Shown: positions 9,494-18,673 of the stretch, one piece after another
How positions within the stretch are numbered: the first letter of the stretch is position 1
Layout of the letters: the number at the start of each line of letters is the position of its first letter
Assembly (NCBI RefSeq): GCF_021696945.1
Contig: NZ_JACYHE010000003.1
Span: 62,001-126,000, forward strand
From: Streptomyces sp. JJ36
Lineage (GTDB): Bacteria; Actinomycetota; Actinomycetes; Streptomycetales; Streptomycetaceae
Length of the DNA: 64,000 bases
Reading direction: 5' to 3'
Notes under the pieces: model-generated
Databases searched by the model: none
Told to the model about the DNA's origin: nothing
The model's input: the letters and a program-made list of their open reading frames with translations, nothing else
Program-made: the position numbers and the translations under genes

Positions 9494-10522
9494 ATGGCAC
9501 GGGCCTTCATGACGGACCCCGCGGAGACCGACGAGCGGGAGCCGGCCTCCCGCCGCATCGGCAGCCGCCTCGGTCCGGCCCTGCGGCGCTGGCGGGACGG
9601 CGGCTGGACGCGGGGGCTGGTGCCCGCCGGGGCGGCGCTCGCCCTCGGCGCGGCGATGATCCTGCACGCCGAGGTGCCGAACGCGGTGGGCAACCTGGGC
9701 TCGCTCTGGGAGACCTTCCTGCCCTGGGGCGGGCTGCTCGTCCCGGTGCTGCTGACCGCGGCGGTGCTCCGCCGGTCCTTCACGGCGCTGCTCGCACTGC
9801 TCCTCCCCGTCGTCGTCTGGCTCGACCTGTTCGGCGGGCTGTTCTCCGACAAGACGGCGGCCGGCGGCGACCTCACCGTCGTCACGCACAACGTGGACGC
9901 GGCCAATCCCGACCCCCGCGGCGCCGCCCGGCAGCTGGCGGGGAGCGGCGCCGACGTGCTGGCGCTGCAGGAGATCGCCGGCGCCCGGGTCCCCCTCTAC
10001 GAGCAGGAGCTGGCGGACGCCTACCCGTACCACACCGTCCAGGGCACCGTCGGGCTGTGGAGCCGCCACCCGCTGCGGGACACCGCGCCGGTCGACATCG
10101 GCATGGGGTGGAAGCGGGCGCTGCGCTCCACCGTCGAGGCGCCGCAGGGGGACGTCGCGGTCTACGCCGCCCATCTGCCGTCGGTGCGCGTGGAGTTCCG
10201 CTCCGGCTTCACCGCCGGCCGGCGGGACGACGCCGCCCGCATGCTGGGCCGTACGATCGCCGCCGACCCGGCGGACCGGGTGGTGCTCCTCGGCGACCTC
10301 AACGGCACCATGAACGACCGGGCGCTGGCCCCGGTGACCGCGCAGATGCGCTCCACCCAGGGCGCGGCCGGGGCGGGCATGGGCTTCAGCTGGCCGGCCG
10401 GGTTCCCCATGGCCCGGATCGACCAGATCATGGTGAAGGGGCTGGAGCCGGTCTCCTCCTGGACGCTGGGCGGCACCGGCAGCGACCATCTGCCGGTGGC
10501 GGCCACGGTGGACCTCCCGTGA
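9494..10522 (+). CDS. membrane-anchored endonuclease/exonuclease/phosphatase-family protein
   Basis: The 342-residue protein has three hydrophobic helices (about residues 39-60, 73-93 and 96-117) followed by an extracytoplasmic EEP (DNase I/phosphodiesterase-like) domain. The catalytic pattern is intact: THNVDAAN, the metal-ligand Glu in LQEIAG, LGDLNGT with Asp and Asn, and terminal GSDHLPV with the Asp-His pair. The family cleaves phosphodiesters in nucleic acids, sphingomyelin or inositol phosphates; the substrate here is unknown. The start has GAGGA about 6 bases upstream. It is monocistronic. Confidence 0.85.
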   Translation: MARAFMTDPAETDEREPASRRIGSRLGPALRRWRDGGWTRGLVPAGAALALGAAMILHAEVPNAVGNLGSLWETFLPWGGLLVPVLLTAAVLRRSFTALLALLLPVVVWLDLFGGLFSDKTAAGGDLTVVTHNVDAANPDPRGAARQLAGSGADVLALQEIAGARVPLYEQELADAYPYHTVQGTVGLWSRHPLRDTAPVDIGMGWKRALRSTVEAPQGDVAVYAAHLPSVRVEFRSGFTAGRRDDAARMLGRTIAADPADRVVLLGDLNGTMNDRALAPVTAQMRSTQGAAGAGMGFSWPAGFPMARIDQIMVKGLEPVSSWTLGGTGSDHLPVAATVDLP

Positions 10523-10617
10523 GCCGCTCCGGCGCCGCTGCCCGGGCGCGTGGGCGTGTGAGACCGTGCACGTGAGGGGCCCGGCGCCGCACCCGCAGCG
10601 CATACGGGCAAGGGTTC

Positions 10618-10633
10618 GCAACACGGCGGAAAC
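10618..10633 (+). promoter_or_regulatory. possible GlnR half-site upstream of the glutamine-synthetase-like gene
   Basis: GCAAC-N6-GAAAC resembles one a/b half of the actinobacterial GlnR box (gTnAc-N6-GaAAc), with one mismatch. The expected second half is not convincing, so this is weak. Confidence 0.2.
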
Positions 10634-10709
10634 CCTGTGGTGGAATGCTGGTGGGCCCCGACCCGCGCCGGGGCTGCGAGAGCCCGGCTGACCAGCGAGG
10701 ATGGGATCC

Positions 10710-12071
10710 ATGGACAAGCAGCAGGAATTCGTGCTCCGCACGCTCGAGGAGCGCGACATCCGGTTCGTCCGGCTCTGGTTCACCGATGTCCTCGGCTTCC
10801 TCAAGTCCGTCGCCGTCGCCCCCGCCGAACTCGAGCAGGCCTTCGAGGAGGGCATCGGCTTCGACGGCTCCGCGATCGAGGGCTTCGCCCGGGTCTACGA
10901 GTCCGACATGATCGCCAAGCCCGCGCCCAGCACCTTCCAGATCCTGCCCTGGCGGGCGGAGGCACCGGGCACCGCGCGGATGTTCTGCGACATCCTGATG
11001 CCGGACGGCTCGCCGTCCTTCGCCGACCCGCGGTACGTCCTCAAGCGGGCGCTGGCCAAGACCTCCGACCTCGGCTTCACCTTCTACACCCACCCCGAGA
11101 TCGAGTTCTTCCTGCTCAAGGACAAGCCGGTGGACGGCACCCGGCCCACCCCGGCGGACTCCTCCGGCTACTTCGACCACACCCCGCAGCACGTCGGGCA
11201 GGACTTCCGGCGGCAGGCCATCACCATGCTGGAGTCCATGGGCATCTCGGTGGAGTTCTCCCACCACGAGGGCGCCCCCGGCCAGCAGGAGATCGACCTG
11301 CGCTATGCGGACGCGCTCTCCACCGCCGACAACATCATGACCTTCCGGCTGGTGATGAAGCAGGTCGCGCTGGAGCAGGGGGTGCAGGCCACCTTCATGC
11401 CGAAGCCGTTCTCGGAGTACCCCGGCTCCGGCATGCACACCCACCTCTCGCTCTTCGAGGGCGACCGGAACGCCTTCTACGAGTCCGGCGCCGAGTACCA
11501 GCTCTCCAAGATCGGCCGTTCCTTCATCGCCGGCCTGCTCCGGCACGCCGGCGAGATCTCCGCCGTCACCAACCAGTGGGTCAACTCCTACAAGCGCATC
11601 TGGGGCGGCGCGCAGCGCACCGCCGGCGAGGGCGGCGAGTCCCCGTCGTACATCTGCTGGGGGCACAACAACCGCTCGGCGCTCATCCGGGTGCCCATGT
11701 ACAAGCCGGGGAAGACCGGCTCCACCCGCATCGAGGTGCGCTCGCTCGACTCCGGCGCCAACCCCTACCTCGCCTACGCGGTGCTGCTCGCCGCCGGCCT
11801 GAAGGGCATAGAGGAGGGGTACGAGCTGCCGGCCGGCGCCGACGACGACGTGTGGGCGCTCTCCGACTCGGAGCGGCGCGCCCTGGGCATCGAGCCGCTG
11901 CCGCAGAACCTGGGCGAGGCGATCGCGCTGATGGAGCAGAGCGAGCTGGTCGCGGAGACGCTCGGGGAGCACGTATTCGACTTCTTCCTGCGCAACAAGA
12001 AGCAGGAGTGGGAGGAGTACCGCTCCCAGGTCACCGCCTTCGAGCTGAAGCGGTCCCTGCCCGTGCTCTAG
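10710..12071 (+). CDS. glnA2: glutamine synthetase-like enzyme (GlnA2-type, probable gamma-glutamylpolyamine synthetase)
   Basis: This is a 453-residue type-I glutamine synthetase fold. The beta-grasp domain occupies about residues 15-105 (WFTDVLGFLKS, EGIGFDGSAIEGF). Metal and glutamate site motifs follow: HPEIEFFL, GAPGQQEIDL, GSGMHTHLSLF, NRSALIRVP and RIEVRSLDSGANPYLAYA. The classical adenylylation motif NLYDLP is not present near the C-terminus, so GlnE probably does not modify it. GlnA2 of S. coelicolor has been reported to glutamylate polyamines; that role is inferred from resemblance. I chose ATG 10710 (AGGA 8 bases upstream) over ATG 10701. glnE follows after 104 bases. Confidence 0.85.
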   Translation: MDKQQEFVLRTLEERDIRFVRLWFTDVLGFLKSVAVAPAELEQAFEEGIGFDGSAIEGFARVYESDMIAKPAPSTFQILPWRAEAPGTARMFCDILMPDGSPSFADPRYVLKRALAKTSDLGFTFYTHPEIEFFLLKDKPVDGTRPTPADSSGYFDHTPQHVGQDFRRQAITMLESMGISVEFSHHEGAPGQQEIDLRYADALSTADNIMTFRLVMKQVALEQGVQATFMPKPFSEYPGSGMHTHLSLFEGDRNAFYESGAEYQLSKIGRSFIAGLLRHAGEISAVTNQWVNSYKRIWGGAQRTAGEGGESPSYICWGHNNRSALIRVPMYKPGKTGSTRIEVRSLDSGANPYLAYAVLLAAGLKGIEEGYELPAGADDDVWALSDSERRALGIEPLPQNLGEAIALMEQSELVAETLGEHVFDFFLRNKKQEWEEYRSQVTAFELKRSLPVL

Positions 12072-12175
12072 GACCTGTCCGGCGGCCCGGGCACGGGCGG
12101 TGCGGCGCGCGCCCCGGCGCGTCCGCGAGCAGGCAGGGGTCATCATGGAGCCGCGGCGAGGAAAGGCGGAAGTCG

Positions 12176-15160
12176 GTGGTCACGCAGGGCGGGCGACGGG
12201 ACAGCAGGTTCGGGCGGCTGGTGCGGCACGGCTTCACCGACCCCGGCTCGGCCGAGCGGCTGCTCGACGATCCCGCGCTGGCCGCCGTCCGCGACGACGC
12301 CCTGTTCCTGGACGCGCTGGGCGCCACCGCGGACCCGGACCTGGCGCTGCGCGGGCTGGTACGGCTGGTGGAGGCGCTCGGCGACGGCGCGCAGCGGCTG
12401 CTCGACACGGTGCTCACCGCGAAGCCGCTCCGCGACCGGCTGCTCGGGGTGCTCGGCGTCTCCGAGGCCCTCGGCGACCACCTGGCCCGGCACCCCGGCG
12501 ACTGGGAGGCGCTGGTCACCTACGACACCGCGGACCTGCACCCCGGTCTGGACGAGTTCGCCGCCGCGCTGGAGGGCGCGGCGGACCCGGACGAGCTGCG
12601 CGTCGCCTACCGCCGCTGCCTGCTGGTGCTCGCCGCCCGCGACGTGTGCGGCACCTCCGGGCTGGCCGAGACCGCCGCCGAGCTGGCCGACCTGGCCACC
12701 GCGACCCTGCGGGCCGCGCTCGCGCTGGCCGAGCGGGAGGCGCCGCAGGACGCCGCGTCCTGCCGGCTGGCCGTGATCGGCATGGGCAAGTGCGGCGGCC
12801 GCGAGCTCAACTACGTCTCGGACGTGGACGTGATCCACGTCGCCGAGCCGGCCGGCGGCGCCGGCGAGGACCAGGCCCTGCAGGCCGCCACCCGGCTCGC
12901 CGCGCACCTGACGCGGATCTGCGCCGACACCACGGCCGAGGGCACCATCTGGCCGGTGGACGCCAACCTGCGGCCCGAGGGCCGCAACGGGCCACTGGTC
13001 CGCACCCTCGGCAGCCACCTCGCCTACTACCAGCGCTGGGCGAAGACCTGGGAGTTCCAGGCACTGCTCAAGGCCCGTCCGGTGGCGGGCGACGCCGCGC
13101 TGGGGGAGGAGTACTGTGCCGCGGTGGCCCCCCTGGTCTGGCAGGCGGCGGAGCGGGAGAACTTCGTCCCCGACGTGCAGCAGATGCGGCGCCGGGTGGT
13201 GGCCAACATCCCGGCCGCGCAGCTCGACCGGGAGCTCAAGCTGGGGCCCGGCGGTCTGCGGGACGTGGAGTTCGCCGTGCAGCTCCTGCAACTCGTGCAC
13301 GGGCGCTCCGACGCCTCGGTGCGCAGTCCGACGACGCTGGACGCGCTCGCCGCCCTGGCCGCCGGCGGCTATGTGGGCCGTCAGGACGCCGCCGAGCTGG
13401 ACGGCTCGTACCGCTTCCTGCGGACCCTGGAACACCGGATCCAGCTTCACCGGCTGCGCCGCACCCACCTCATGCCGGAGGACGAGACCGACCAGCGGCG
13501 GCTCGGACGGTCGCTGGGCTTCCGCGGGGAGCCGGTGACGGAGCTGCACCGGGCCTGGCGACGGCACGCCGCCTCGGTGCGCCGCCTGCACGAGAAGCTC
13601 TTCTACCGCCCCCTGCTGGACGCCGTCGCCCAGCTCGCGCCCGGCGAGGCCCGGCTCTCCGCCCGGGCGGCGGGCCAGCGGCTGGAGGCGCTCGGCTATG
13701 CCGACCCGGAGGCCGCCCTGCGCCATCTGGAGGCGCTGGCCAGCGGGGTCAGCCGGAAGGCGGCGATCCAGCGGACGCTGCTGCCGGTGCTGCTGGGTTG
13801 GTTCGCGGACTCGGCCGACCCGGACGCCGGACTGCTGGGCTTCCGGCGGGTCTCCGACGCCCTCGGGCAGACCCCCTGGTATCTGCGGCTGCTGCGGGAC
13901 GAGGGCGCCGCTGCCGAGAACCTCGCCCGGGTGCTCTCCGCGGGCCGGCTGGCCCCGGACCTGCTGCTGCGGGCCCCGGAGGCGGTCGCCCTGCTCGGCT
14001 CCACGCAGGAGCTGCAGCCGCGCGGCCGGGCCGCGCTCACCCAGGAGGTGCTCGCCGCGGTCAACCGCGCGGACGGGCCGGAGCAGGCGGTGGCCGCCGC
14101 GCGGGGCGTGCGGCGCCGGGAGCTGTTCCGCACCGCAGCGGCGGACATCATCGGCGCCTACGGTACCGAGGAGGCGCCGGCCGCCGAGGACCCCGCGCCG
14201 GCGGTGGACCGGACGGGCACCGCGCTCTCCGACCTGAACGCCGCCACCCTGGCGGGCGCGCTGCGTGCCGCGGTGCGCGCGCAGTGGGGCGACGAGCTGC
14301 CCACCCGCTTCGCGGTGATCGGCATGGGCCGCTTCGGCGGCCGCGAGCTCGGGTACGGCTCGGACGCGGACGTGCTCTTCGTGCACGAGCCCCGGGAGGG
14401 GGTGGCCGAGGAGGAGGCGGCGAAGGCGGCCTTCACGGTGGCCAACGAGATGCGCCGGCTGCTCCAGCTCCCCTCCACCGACCCGCCGCTGGTCATCGAC
14501 GCCGACCTGCGCCCGGAGGGCAAGTCCGGGCCGCTGGTGCGCAGCCTCCGCTCGTACGCCGCCTACTACCAGCGGTGGTCCGAGGTCTGGGAGAGCCAGG
14601 CGCTGCTCCGGGCGGAGCCGGTGGCCGGGGACGGGGAGCTGGGCCGGCGATTCACCGAGCTGATCGACCCGCTGCGCTACCCCGACCGGGGTGTCGGGGA
14701 GGACGCGGTGCGGGAGATCCGGCGGCTGAAGGCCCGGATGGAGGGTGAGCGGCTCCCCCGTGGCGCGGACGTGACCACCCACACCAAACTGGGCCGCGGT
14801 GGCCTCTCCGACGTCGAGTGGACGGTGCAGCTCCTGCAACTGCGGCACGCCTGGCAGGAGCCGGCGCTGCGGACCACCGGTACCCGGGCCGCGCTGGCCG
14901 CGGCGCGGGAGGCCGGGCTCCTGGACGCGGAGGACGCCCGCACCCTCGACGAGGCGTGGCTGCTGGCCACCCGGGTGCGGAACGCGGTGATGCTGGTGCG
15001 CGGTCGTCCCGGGGACACCTTCCCCTCCGAGCCGCGCGAGCTCGCGGCGGTGGCGCGGTACCTCGGCTACGACGGGAGCACGGGGGAGATGCTGGACGCC
15101 TACCGGCGGACCACCCGGCGGGCCCGCGCGGTGATGGAGCGGCTGTTCTACGGGGCGTGA
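12176..15160 (+). CDS. glnE: bifunctional glutamine synthetase adenylyltransferase/deadenylyltransferase
   Basis: GlnE adds and removes AMP on the glutamine synthetase GlnA according to nitrogen status. The 994-residue length is normal. Two nucleotidyltransferase domains are visible, each with the G-S/D-x-D-x-D pattern: GMGKCGGRELNYVSDVDV near residue 202 and GMGRFGGRELGYGSDADV near residue 717. Each is followed by a GlnD-PII-uridylyltransferase-like helical region containing KLGPGGLRDVE or KLGRGGLSDVE. The start is GTG 12176 with AGGAAAGG upstream. It follows glnA2 in the same direction and converges on the PAP2 gene. Confidence 0.95.
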   Translation: MVTQGGRRDSRFGRLVRHGFTDPGSAERLLDDPALAAVRDDALFLDALGATADPDLALRGLVRLVEALGDGAQRLLDTVLTAKPLRDRLLGVLGVSEALGDHLARHPGDWEALVTYDTADLHPGLDEFAAALEGAADPDELRVAYRRCLLVLAARDVCGTSGLAETAAELADLATATLRAALALAEREAPQDAASCRLAVIGMGKCGGRELNYVSDVDVIHVAEPAGGAGEDQALQAATRLAAHLTRICADTTAEGTIWPVDANLRPEGRNGPLVRTLGSHLAYYQRWAKTWEFQALLKARPVAGDAALGEEYCAAVAPLVWQAAERENFVPDVQQMRRRVVANIPAAQLDRELKLGPGGLRDVEFAVQLLQLVHGRSDASVRSPTTLDALAALAAGGYVGRQDAAELDGSYRFLRTLEHRIQLHRLRRTHLMPEDETDQRRLGRSLGFRGEPVTELHRAWRRHAASVRRLHEKLFYRPLLDAVAQLAPGEARLSARAAGQRLEALGYADPEAALRHLEALASGVSRKAAIQRTLLPVLLGWFADSADPDAGLLGFRRVSDALGQTPWYLRLLRDEGAAAENLARVLSAGRLAPDLLLRAPEAVALLGSTQELQPRGRAALTQEVLAAVNRADGPEQAVAAARGVRRRELFRTAAADIIGAYGTEEAPAAEDPAPAVDRTGTALSDLNAATLAGALRAAVRAQWGDELPTRFAVIGMGRFGGRELGYGSDADVLFVHEPREGVAEEEAAKAAFTVANEMRRLLQLPSTDPPLVIDADLRPEGKSGPLVRSLRSYAAYYQRWSEVWESQALLRAEPVAGDGELGRRFTELIDPLRYPDRGVGEDAVREIRRLKARMEGERLPRGADVTTHTKLGRGGLSDVEWTVQLLQLRHAWQEPALRTTGTRAALAAAREAGLLDAEDARTLDEAWLLATRVRNAVMLVRGRPGDTFPSEPRELAAVARYLGYDGSTGEMLDAYRRTTRRARAVMERLFYGA

Positions 15161-15179
15161 GCCCGGCAGGCCGACGGAC

Positions 15180-15205
15180 GGCGGGCCCGTGCGCCGGGGC
15201 CCGCC
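15180..15205. terminator. bidirectional terminator between glnE and the PAP2 gene
   Basis: A 9-bp stem, GGCGGGCCC (15180-15188) with GGGCCCGCC (15197-15205), has an 8-base loop. It occupies the 54-base gap between convergent genes. Confidence 0.65.
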
Positions 15206-15214
15206 CCCGGCTGG

Positions 15215-16090
15215 TCAGGCCGTGGCGGGGGAGGCGGCCGCGGGGGCGGTCGCGGCCCGGCGGGGGAGGGCGTACGGCCCGCGTCCGTACCAGGCGCGGG
15301 TGAGCGCGAAGCCGAGGCCGAGGCAGAGCAGGCCGCCGACCGCGTCCAGCCAGAAGTGGTTCGCGGTGGCGACGATCACCAGCAGGGTGGCGACGGGGTA
15401 GAGCGCGCCGAGCAGCCGGGCCCAGAGGGGGGCGGCGAGCACGGCTATGGTGATGCCGCACCACACCGACCAGCCGATGTGCATGGAGGGCATCGCGGCG
15501 TACTGGTTGGACATCTCGGCGAGGTTCCCGGAGGCCATGGAGCCCCAGGTGCCGTGCACCTGCACGGTGTCGACGAACTGCTCGCCGTGCATCAGCCGCG
15601 GCGGCGCCAGCGGGTACAGGTAGTAGCCGACCAGGGCGCTGCCCGTGGTCAGGAAGATGACGGTGCGCACCGCGCCGTAGCGGCCCGGGTGCCGCCTGTA
15701 GAGCCAGACCAGCACACCTATGGTGACCACGAAGTGCAGGGTGGCGTAGTAGTAGTTCATCGAGACGATCAGCCAGGTCACGCCGTTGAGGGCGTGGTTG
15801 ACCGAGTGCTCGACGGCGATGCCCAGGGCGTGCTCGGCCCGCCAGATCCAGTCGGCGTTGCGCAGCGCCTCCCGCTGCTGCTCGGGCACCGCGTTCCGGA
15901 TCAGGGAGTACGTCCAGTAGCTGACCGCGATGAGGGCGATCTCGAACCAGAGGCGAGGTCTGCGCGGCGTCCGCAGCCGGGTGAGGAACGCGTCCGTCCG
16001 TCCCGCCGCCCGGCCTGCCGCGCGCGTCTCCTCATCGGGCGTGGCGGTGGCCGGTGGGCGGGCATCCTCGATCTTCGTCGGTGCCCCCAT
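15215..16090 (-). CDS. PAP2-family membrane phosphatase/phosphotransferase
   Basis: The 291-residue integral membrane protein has a hydrophilic N-terminus of about 45 residues and about six helices. The segment AMPSMHIGWSVW contains the conserved Ser-x-His of PAP2 domain 2, and ATANHFWLDAVGG contains the His/Asp of domain 3. The arrangement resembles the AUR1/inositolphosphotransferase subgroup seen in actinobacteria. It probably acts on a lipid phosphate at the outer face of the membrane; the substrate is unknown. It lies 42 bases downstream of malR on the same strand and could be read through from it. Confidence 0.85.
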   Translation of the reverse strand: MGAPTKIEDARPPATATPDEETRAAGRAAGRTDAFLTRLRTPRRPRLWFEIALIAVSYWTYSLIRNAVPEQQREALRNADWIWRAEHALGIAVEHSVNHALNGVTWLIVSMNYYYATLHFVVTIGVLVWLYRRHPGRYGAVRTVIFLTTGSALVGYYLYPLAPPRLMHGEQFVDTVQVHGTWGSMASGNLAEMSNQYAAMPSMHIGWSVWCGITIAVLAAPLWARLLGALYPVATLLVIVATANHFWLDAVGGLLCLGLGFALTRAWYGRGPYALPRRAATAPAAASPATA

Positions 16091-16132
16091 GGCCCCACAG
16101 TCTGCCAGATGTACGGGCTCCGCCGATCATCC

Positions 16133-17188
16133 TCAGGTCGGGTCTTCGGCGGAAACGGTCCGGTGTCCAGTGTAGGACGGTACGGAGGCTGTCGACCCGC
16201 GAACGACCAGTTCGGGGAGGAACACGAACTCTCCCGGCGGGGCGGGCGTGCCCCCGATCTCCTCCAGCAGCGCGCGCACCGCGGCCTGTCCCATGGCCTG
16301 CACCGGCTGCCGGATGGTGGTCAGCGGCGGATCGGTGAAGGCGATCAGCGGCGAGTCGTCGAAGCCGATCACCGAGAGGTCCCGGGGCACCGCCAGGCCA
16401 CGCTGCCGGGCCGCCCGGATCGCCCCGAGCGCCATCATGTCGCTGGCGCACACCACCGCGGTGCAGCCGCGGTCCAGCAACGGCCCGGTGGCCGCCTGGC
16501 CGCCCTCGAGGGTGTAGAGGGAGTGCTGGACCCGCCGTCGCGCGGCGGCCTCGTCCCATCCCAGCTCGTCCCGTACGGCCCGCAGGAACCCCGCCGTCTT
16601 GCGCTGCACCGGCACGAACCGTTCCGGGCCGAGCGCCAGCCCGATCTCCCGGTGTCCCAGGGAGACCAGATGGGTGACCGCCAGCCGCATCGCGGCACGG
16701 TCGTCCGGGGAGACGAAGGCGGCGCGCACCCGGGGCGCGTACCCGTTGACGAGCACGAACGGCACGCCCTGGCCGCGCAGCCGTTCGTAGCGCCCGGTGT
16801 CCGCGGTGGTGTCGGCGTGCAGCCCGGAGACGAACACGATCCCGGAGACGCCGCGGTCCACCAGCATCTCGGTCAGCTCGTCCTCGGTGGAGCCGCCGGG
16901 GGTCTGGGTGGCCAGCACCGGTGTGTACCCCTGCCGGGTGAGCGCCTGCCCGATCACCTGTGCGAAAGCGGGGAAGATCGGGTTCTCCAGCTCCGGGGTG
17001 ATCAGCCCGACGAGGCCGGCGCTGCGCTGCCGCAGCCGGACCGGCCGCTCGTAGCCCAGCACGTCGAGCGCGGCCAGGACGGACTCGCGGGTGGCCGCGG
17101 AGACGCCCGGCCTGCCGTTCAGGACGCGGCTGACCGTCGCTTCGCTGACCCCCGCCTGGGCTGCGATGTCAGCTAGCCGTGCGGTCAC
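16133..17188 (-). CDS. malR: LacI-family repressor of the maltose/maltodextrin genes
   Basis: This is a 351-residue LacI/GalR regulator. The N-terminal helix-turn-helix (about residues 5-25) reads [20 protein letters not shown]. The hinge is followed by a periplasmic-binding-protein-like effector domain ending in the family's VVRGSTAS. It is divergent from malE, the usual position of Streptomyces malR. A second regulator with nearly the same DNA-binding domain follows aglA. GTG 17188 has a TANNNT box (minus-strand TACAGT, 17201-17196) 7 bases upstream, suggesting a leaderless message. The effector is presumably maltose or maltotriose. Confidence 0.92.
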   Translation of the reverse strand: MTARLADIAAQAGVSEATVSRVLNGRPGVSAATRESVLAALDVLGYERPVRLRQRSAGLVGLITPELENPIFPAFAQVIGQALTRQGYTPVLATQTPGGSTEDELTEMLVDRGVSGIVFVSGLHADTTADTGRYERLRGQGVPFVLVNGYAPRVRAAFVSPDDRAAMRLAVTHLVSLGHREIGLALGPERFVPVQRKTAGFLRAVRDELGWDEAAARRRVQHSLYTLEGGQAATGPLLDRGCTAVVCASDMMALGAIRAARQRGLAVPRDLSVIGFDDSPLIAFTDPPLTTIRQPVQAMGQAAVRALLEEIGGTPAPPGEFVFLPELVVRGSTASVPSYTGHRTVSAEDPT

Positions 17189-17195
17189 GGACCGG

Positions 17196-17201
17196 ACTGT
17201 A
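17196..17201 (-). promoter_or_regulatory. -10 element of a probably leaderless malR promoter
   Basis: On the minus strand TACAGT is 7 bases before the GTG start, and no purine-rich ribosome binding site lies between them. Confidence 0.4.
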
Positions 17202-17277
17202 CCCGGAGCGTTCCGTACTGCACAGCGCCCCCGGCGCCCGCCTCCCCGGGGACGGCCGGGACACGACCGGATCTCGG

Positions 17278-17330
17278 CTTGCAGAAAATTGCCGCAAGGT
17301 CTTTCGGAAAGTTTTCAGCGCTGTTACGTT
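17278..17330 (+). promoter_or_regulatory. malE promoter with MalR-type operator
   Basis: A -10 box TACGTT (17325-17330) lies 18 bases after a weak -35 CTTTCG (17301-17306). Immediately upstream, CTTGCAGAAAATTGCCG (17278-17294) is almost identical to the operator at the amylase promoter (15 of 17 bases, opposite orientation). CTTGC/GCAAG arms at 17278-17282 and 17294-17298 also form an inverted repeat. Direct CTTGCAG-type repeats are known MalR/Reg1 targets in Streptomyces. Confidence 0.65.
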
Positions 17331-17386
17331 CCTCGGCAGCCGGGCGCCCCAGGGGCGTGCAGGCGTAACACCTTGGGAGGACTGAC

Positions 17387-18658
17387 ATGCGGCGTGGCAT
17401 AGCGGCCACCGCGCTGACCGCGGCGCTGGCGCTTGCGGCAACGGCTTGCGGCGGTGACGACGGCGGCAACGGCAACAAGGGTGCGGACGGGGAGATCTCC
17501 GGCACCGTCACCTACTGGGACACCTCGAACGACGCGGAGAAGGGCACGTACAAGAAGATCGCGGAGGACTTCGAGAAGAAGTACCCCAAGGTCGACGTCA
17601 AGTACGTCCATGTGAACTTCGGCGACGCGAACGCGAAGTTCAAGAACGCGGCCGGCGGCAACTCCGGCGCACCCGACGTGATGCGCACCGAGGTCGCCTG
17701 GGTCGCCGACTTCGCCAATCTCGGCTACCTCGCACCGCTGGACGGCACCCCGGCGCTGGCGGACACCGGGGACTACCTGAAGGCCCCGCTCGGCAGCACC
17801 GAGTTCGAGGGCAAGACCTACGCCGTCCCGCAGGTCACGGACACCCTGGGCCTCTTCTACAACAAGGAGCTGCTGGACGAGGCCGGCGTCCCGGTCCCGG
17901 CCAGCTTCGCGGAGCTGAAGAAGAACGCGAAGAAGATCAAGGACCGGACCGGCGCGGACGCCCTCTACCTGCGCGGCGACGACCCGTACTGGTTCCTGCC
18001 GTACCTCTACGGCGAGGGCGGCGACATGGTCGACGCCGAGAACAAGAAGATCACCATCGACGACGGCCCGGGGGCCGCCGCCTTCGCCACCATGAAGGAC
18101 CTGGTGGAATCCGGCGCCGCGGTGACCGACGCCAGCAACGGCCAGGAGAACGGCCTCAAGGCGTTCAAGGACGGCGACGTCGCCATGATCGTCGACGGTC
18201 CCTGGGACATCGCGGGCGCCTTGGAGGGGAAGGCGTTCGAGGACCCGGAGAACCTCGGCGTCGCCGCGGTGCCGGCCGGCGGCGAGGCGCAGGGCGCCCC
18301 GCAGGGCGGCTGGAACCTCTCCGTCTACGCCGGTTCCGGCAACCTCGACGCCGCCTACGAGTTCGCGAAGTACATGAGCTCGGCCGAGGTCCAGAAGCGG
18401 ACCACCGAGGAGCTGAGCCTGCTGCCCACCCGCGCCTCCGTCTACCAGGAGGAGTCGGTGCAGAAGAACGAGATGGTGCAGTTCTTCAAGCCCGCGGTGG
18501 ACAAGGCGCACCAGCGCCCGTGGATCCCGGAGGCCAACTCGCTCTTCGAGCCCATCCGGGTGCAGATGAACGAGGTGCTCTTCGGCGACACCAGCCCGGA
18601 GAAGGCCGCCGACAAGGTCGGCGAGGAGTTCGGCAAGCTGCTCGAGGACTACAAGTAA
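17387..18658 (+). CDS. malE: maltose/maltodextrin ABC transporter, substrate-binding lipoprotein
   Basis: This lipoprotein captures maltodextrins outside the membrane for MalFG. It is 423 residues with a lipoprotein signal peptide (MRRGIAATALTAALALAATAC, lipobox AATAC, Cys about residue 21). A family-1 solute-binding fold follows (GTVTYWDTSNDAEKG, DVMRTEVAWVADFANLG, the conserved GDVAMIVDGPWDI). The ATG has GGGAGGA upstream. It is the first gene of malE-malF-malG-aglA-lacI and is controlled from the divergent malR/malE promoter. The ATPase is not encoded here; Streptomyces importers of this class usually share the distant MsiK, which I infer. Confidence 0.94.
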   Translation: MRRGIAATALTAALALAATACGGDDGGNGNKGADGEISGTVTYWDTSNDAEKGTYKKIAEDFEKKYPKVDVKYVHVNFGDANAKFKNAAGGNSGAPDVMRTEVAWVADFANLGYLAPLDGTPALADTGDYLKAPLGSTEFEGKTYAVPQVTDTLGLFYNKELLDEAGVPVPASFAELKKNAKKIKDRTGADALYLRGDDPYWFLPYLYGEGGDMVDAENKKITIDDGPGAAAFATMKDLVESGAAVTDASNGQENGLKAFKDGDVAMIVDGPWDIAGALEGKAFEDPENLGVAAVPAGGEAQGAPQGGWNLSVYAGSGNLDAAYEFAKYMSSAEVQKRTTEELSLLPTRASVYQEESVQKNEMVQFFKPAVDKAHQRPWIPEANSLFEPIRVQMNEVLFGDTSPEKAADKVGEEFGKLLEDYK

Positions 18659-18673
18659 GGGCTGCCCCCACCC

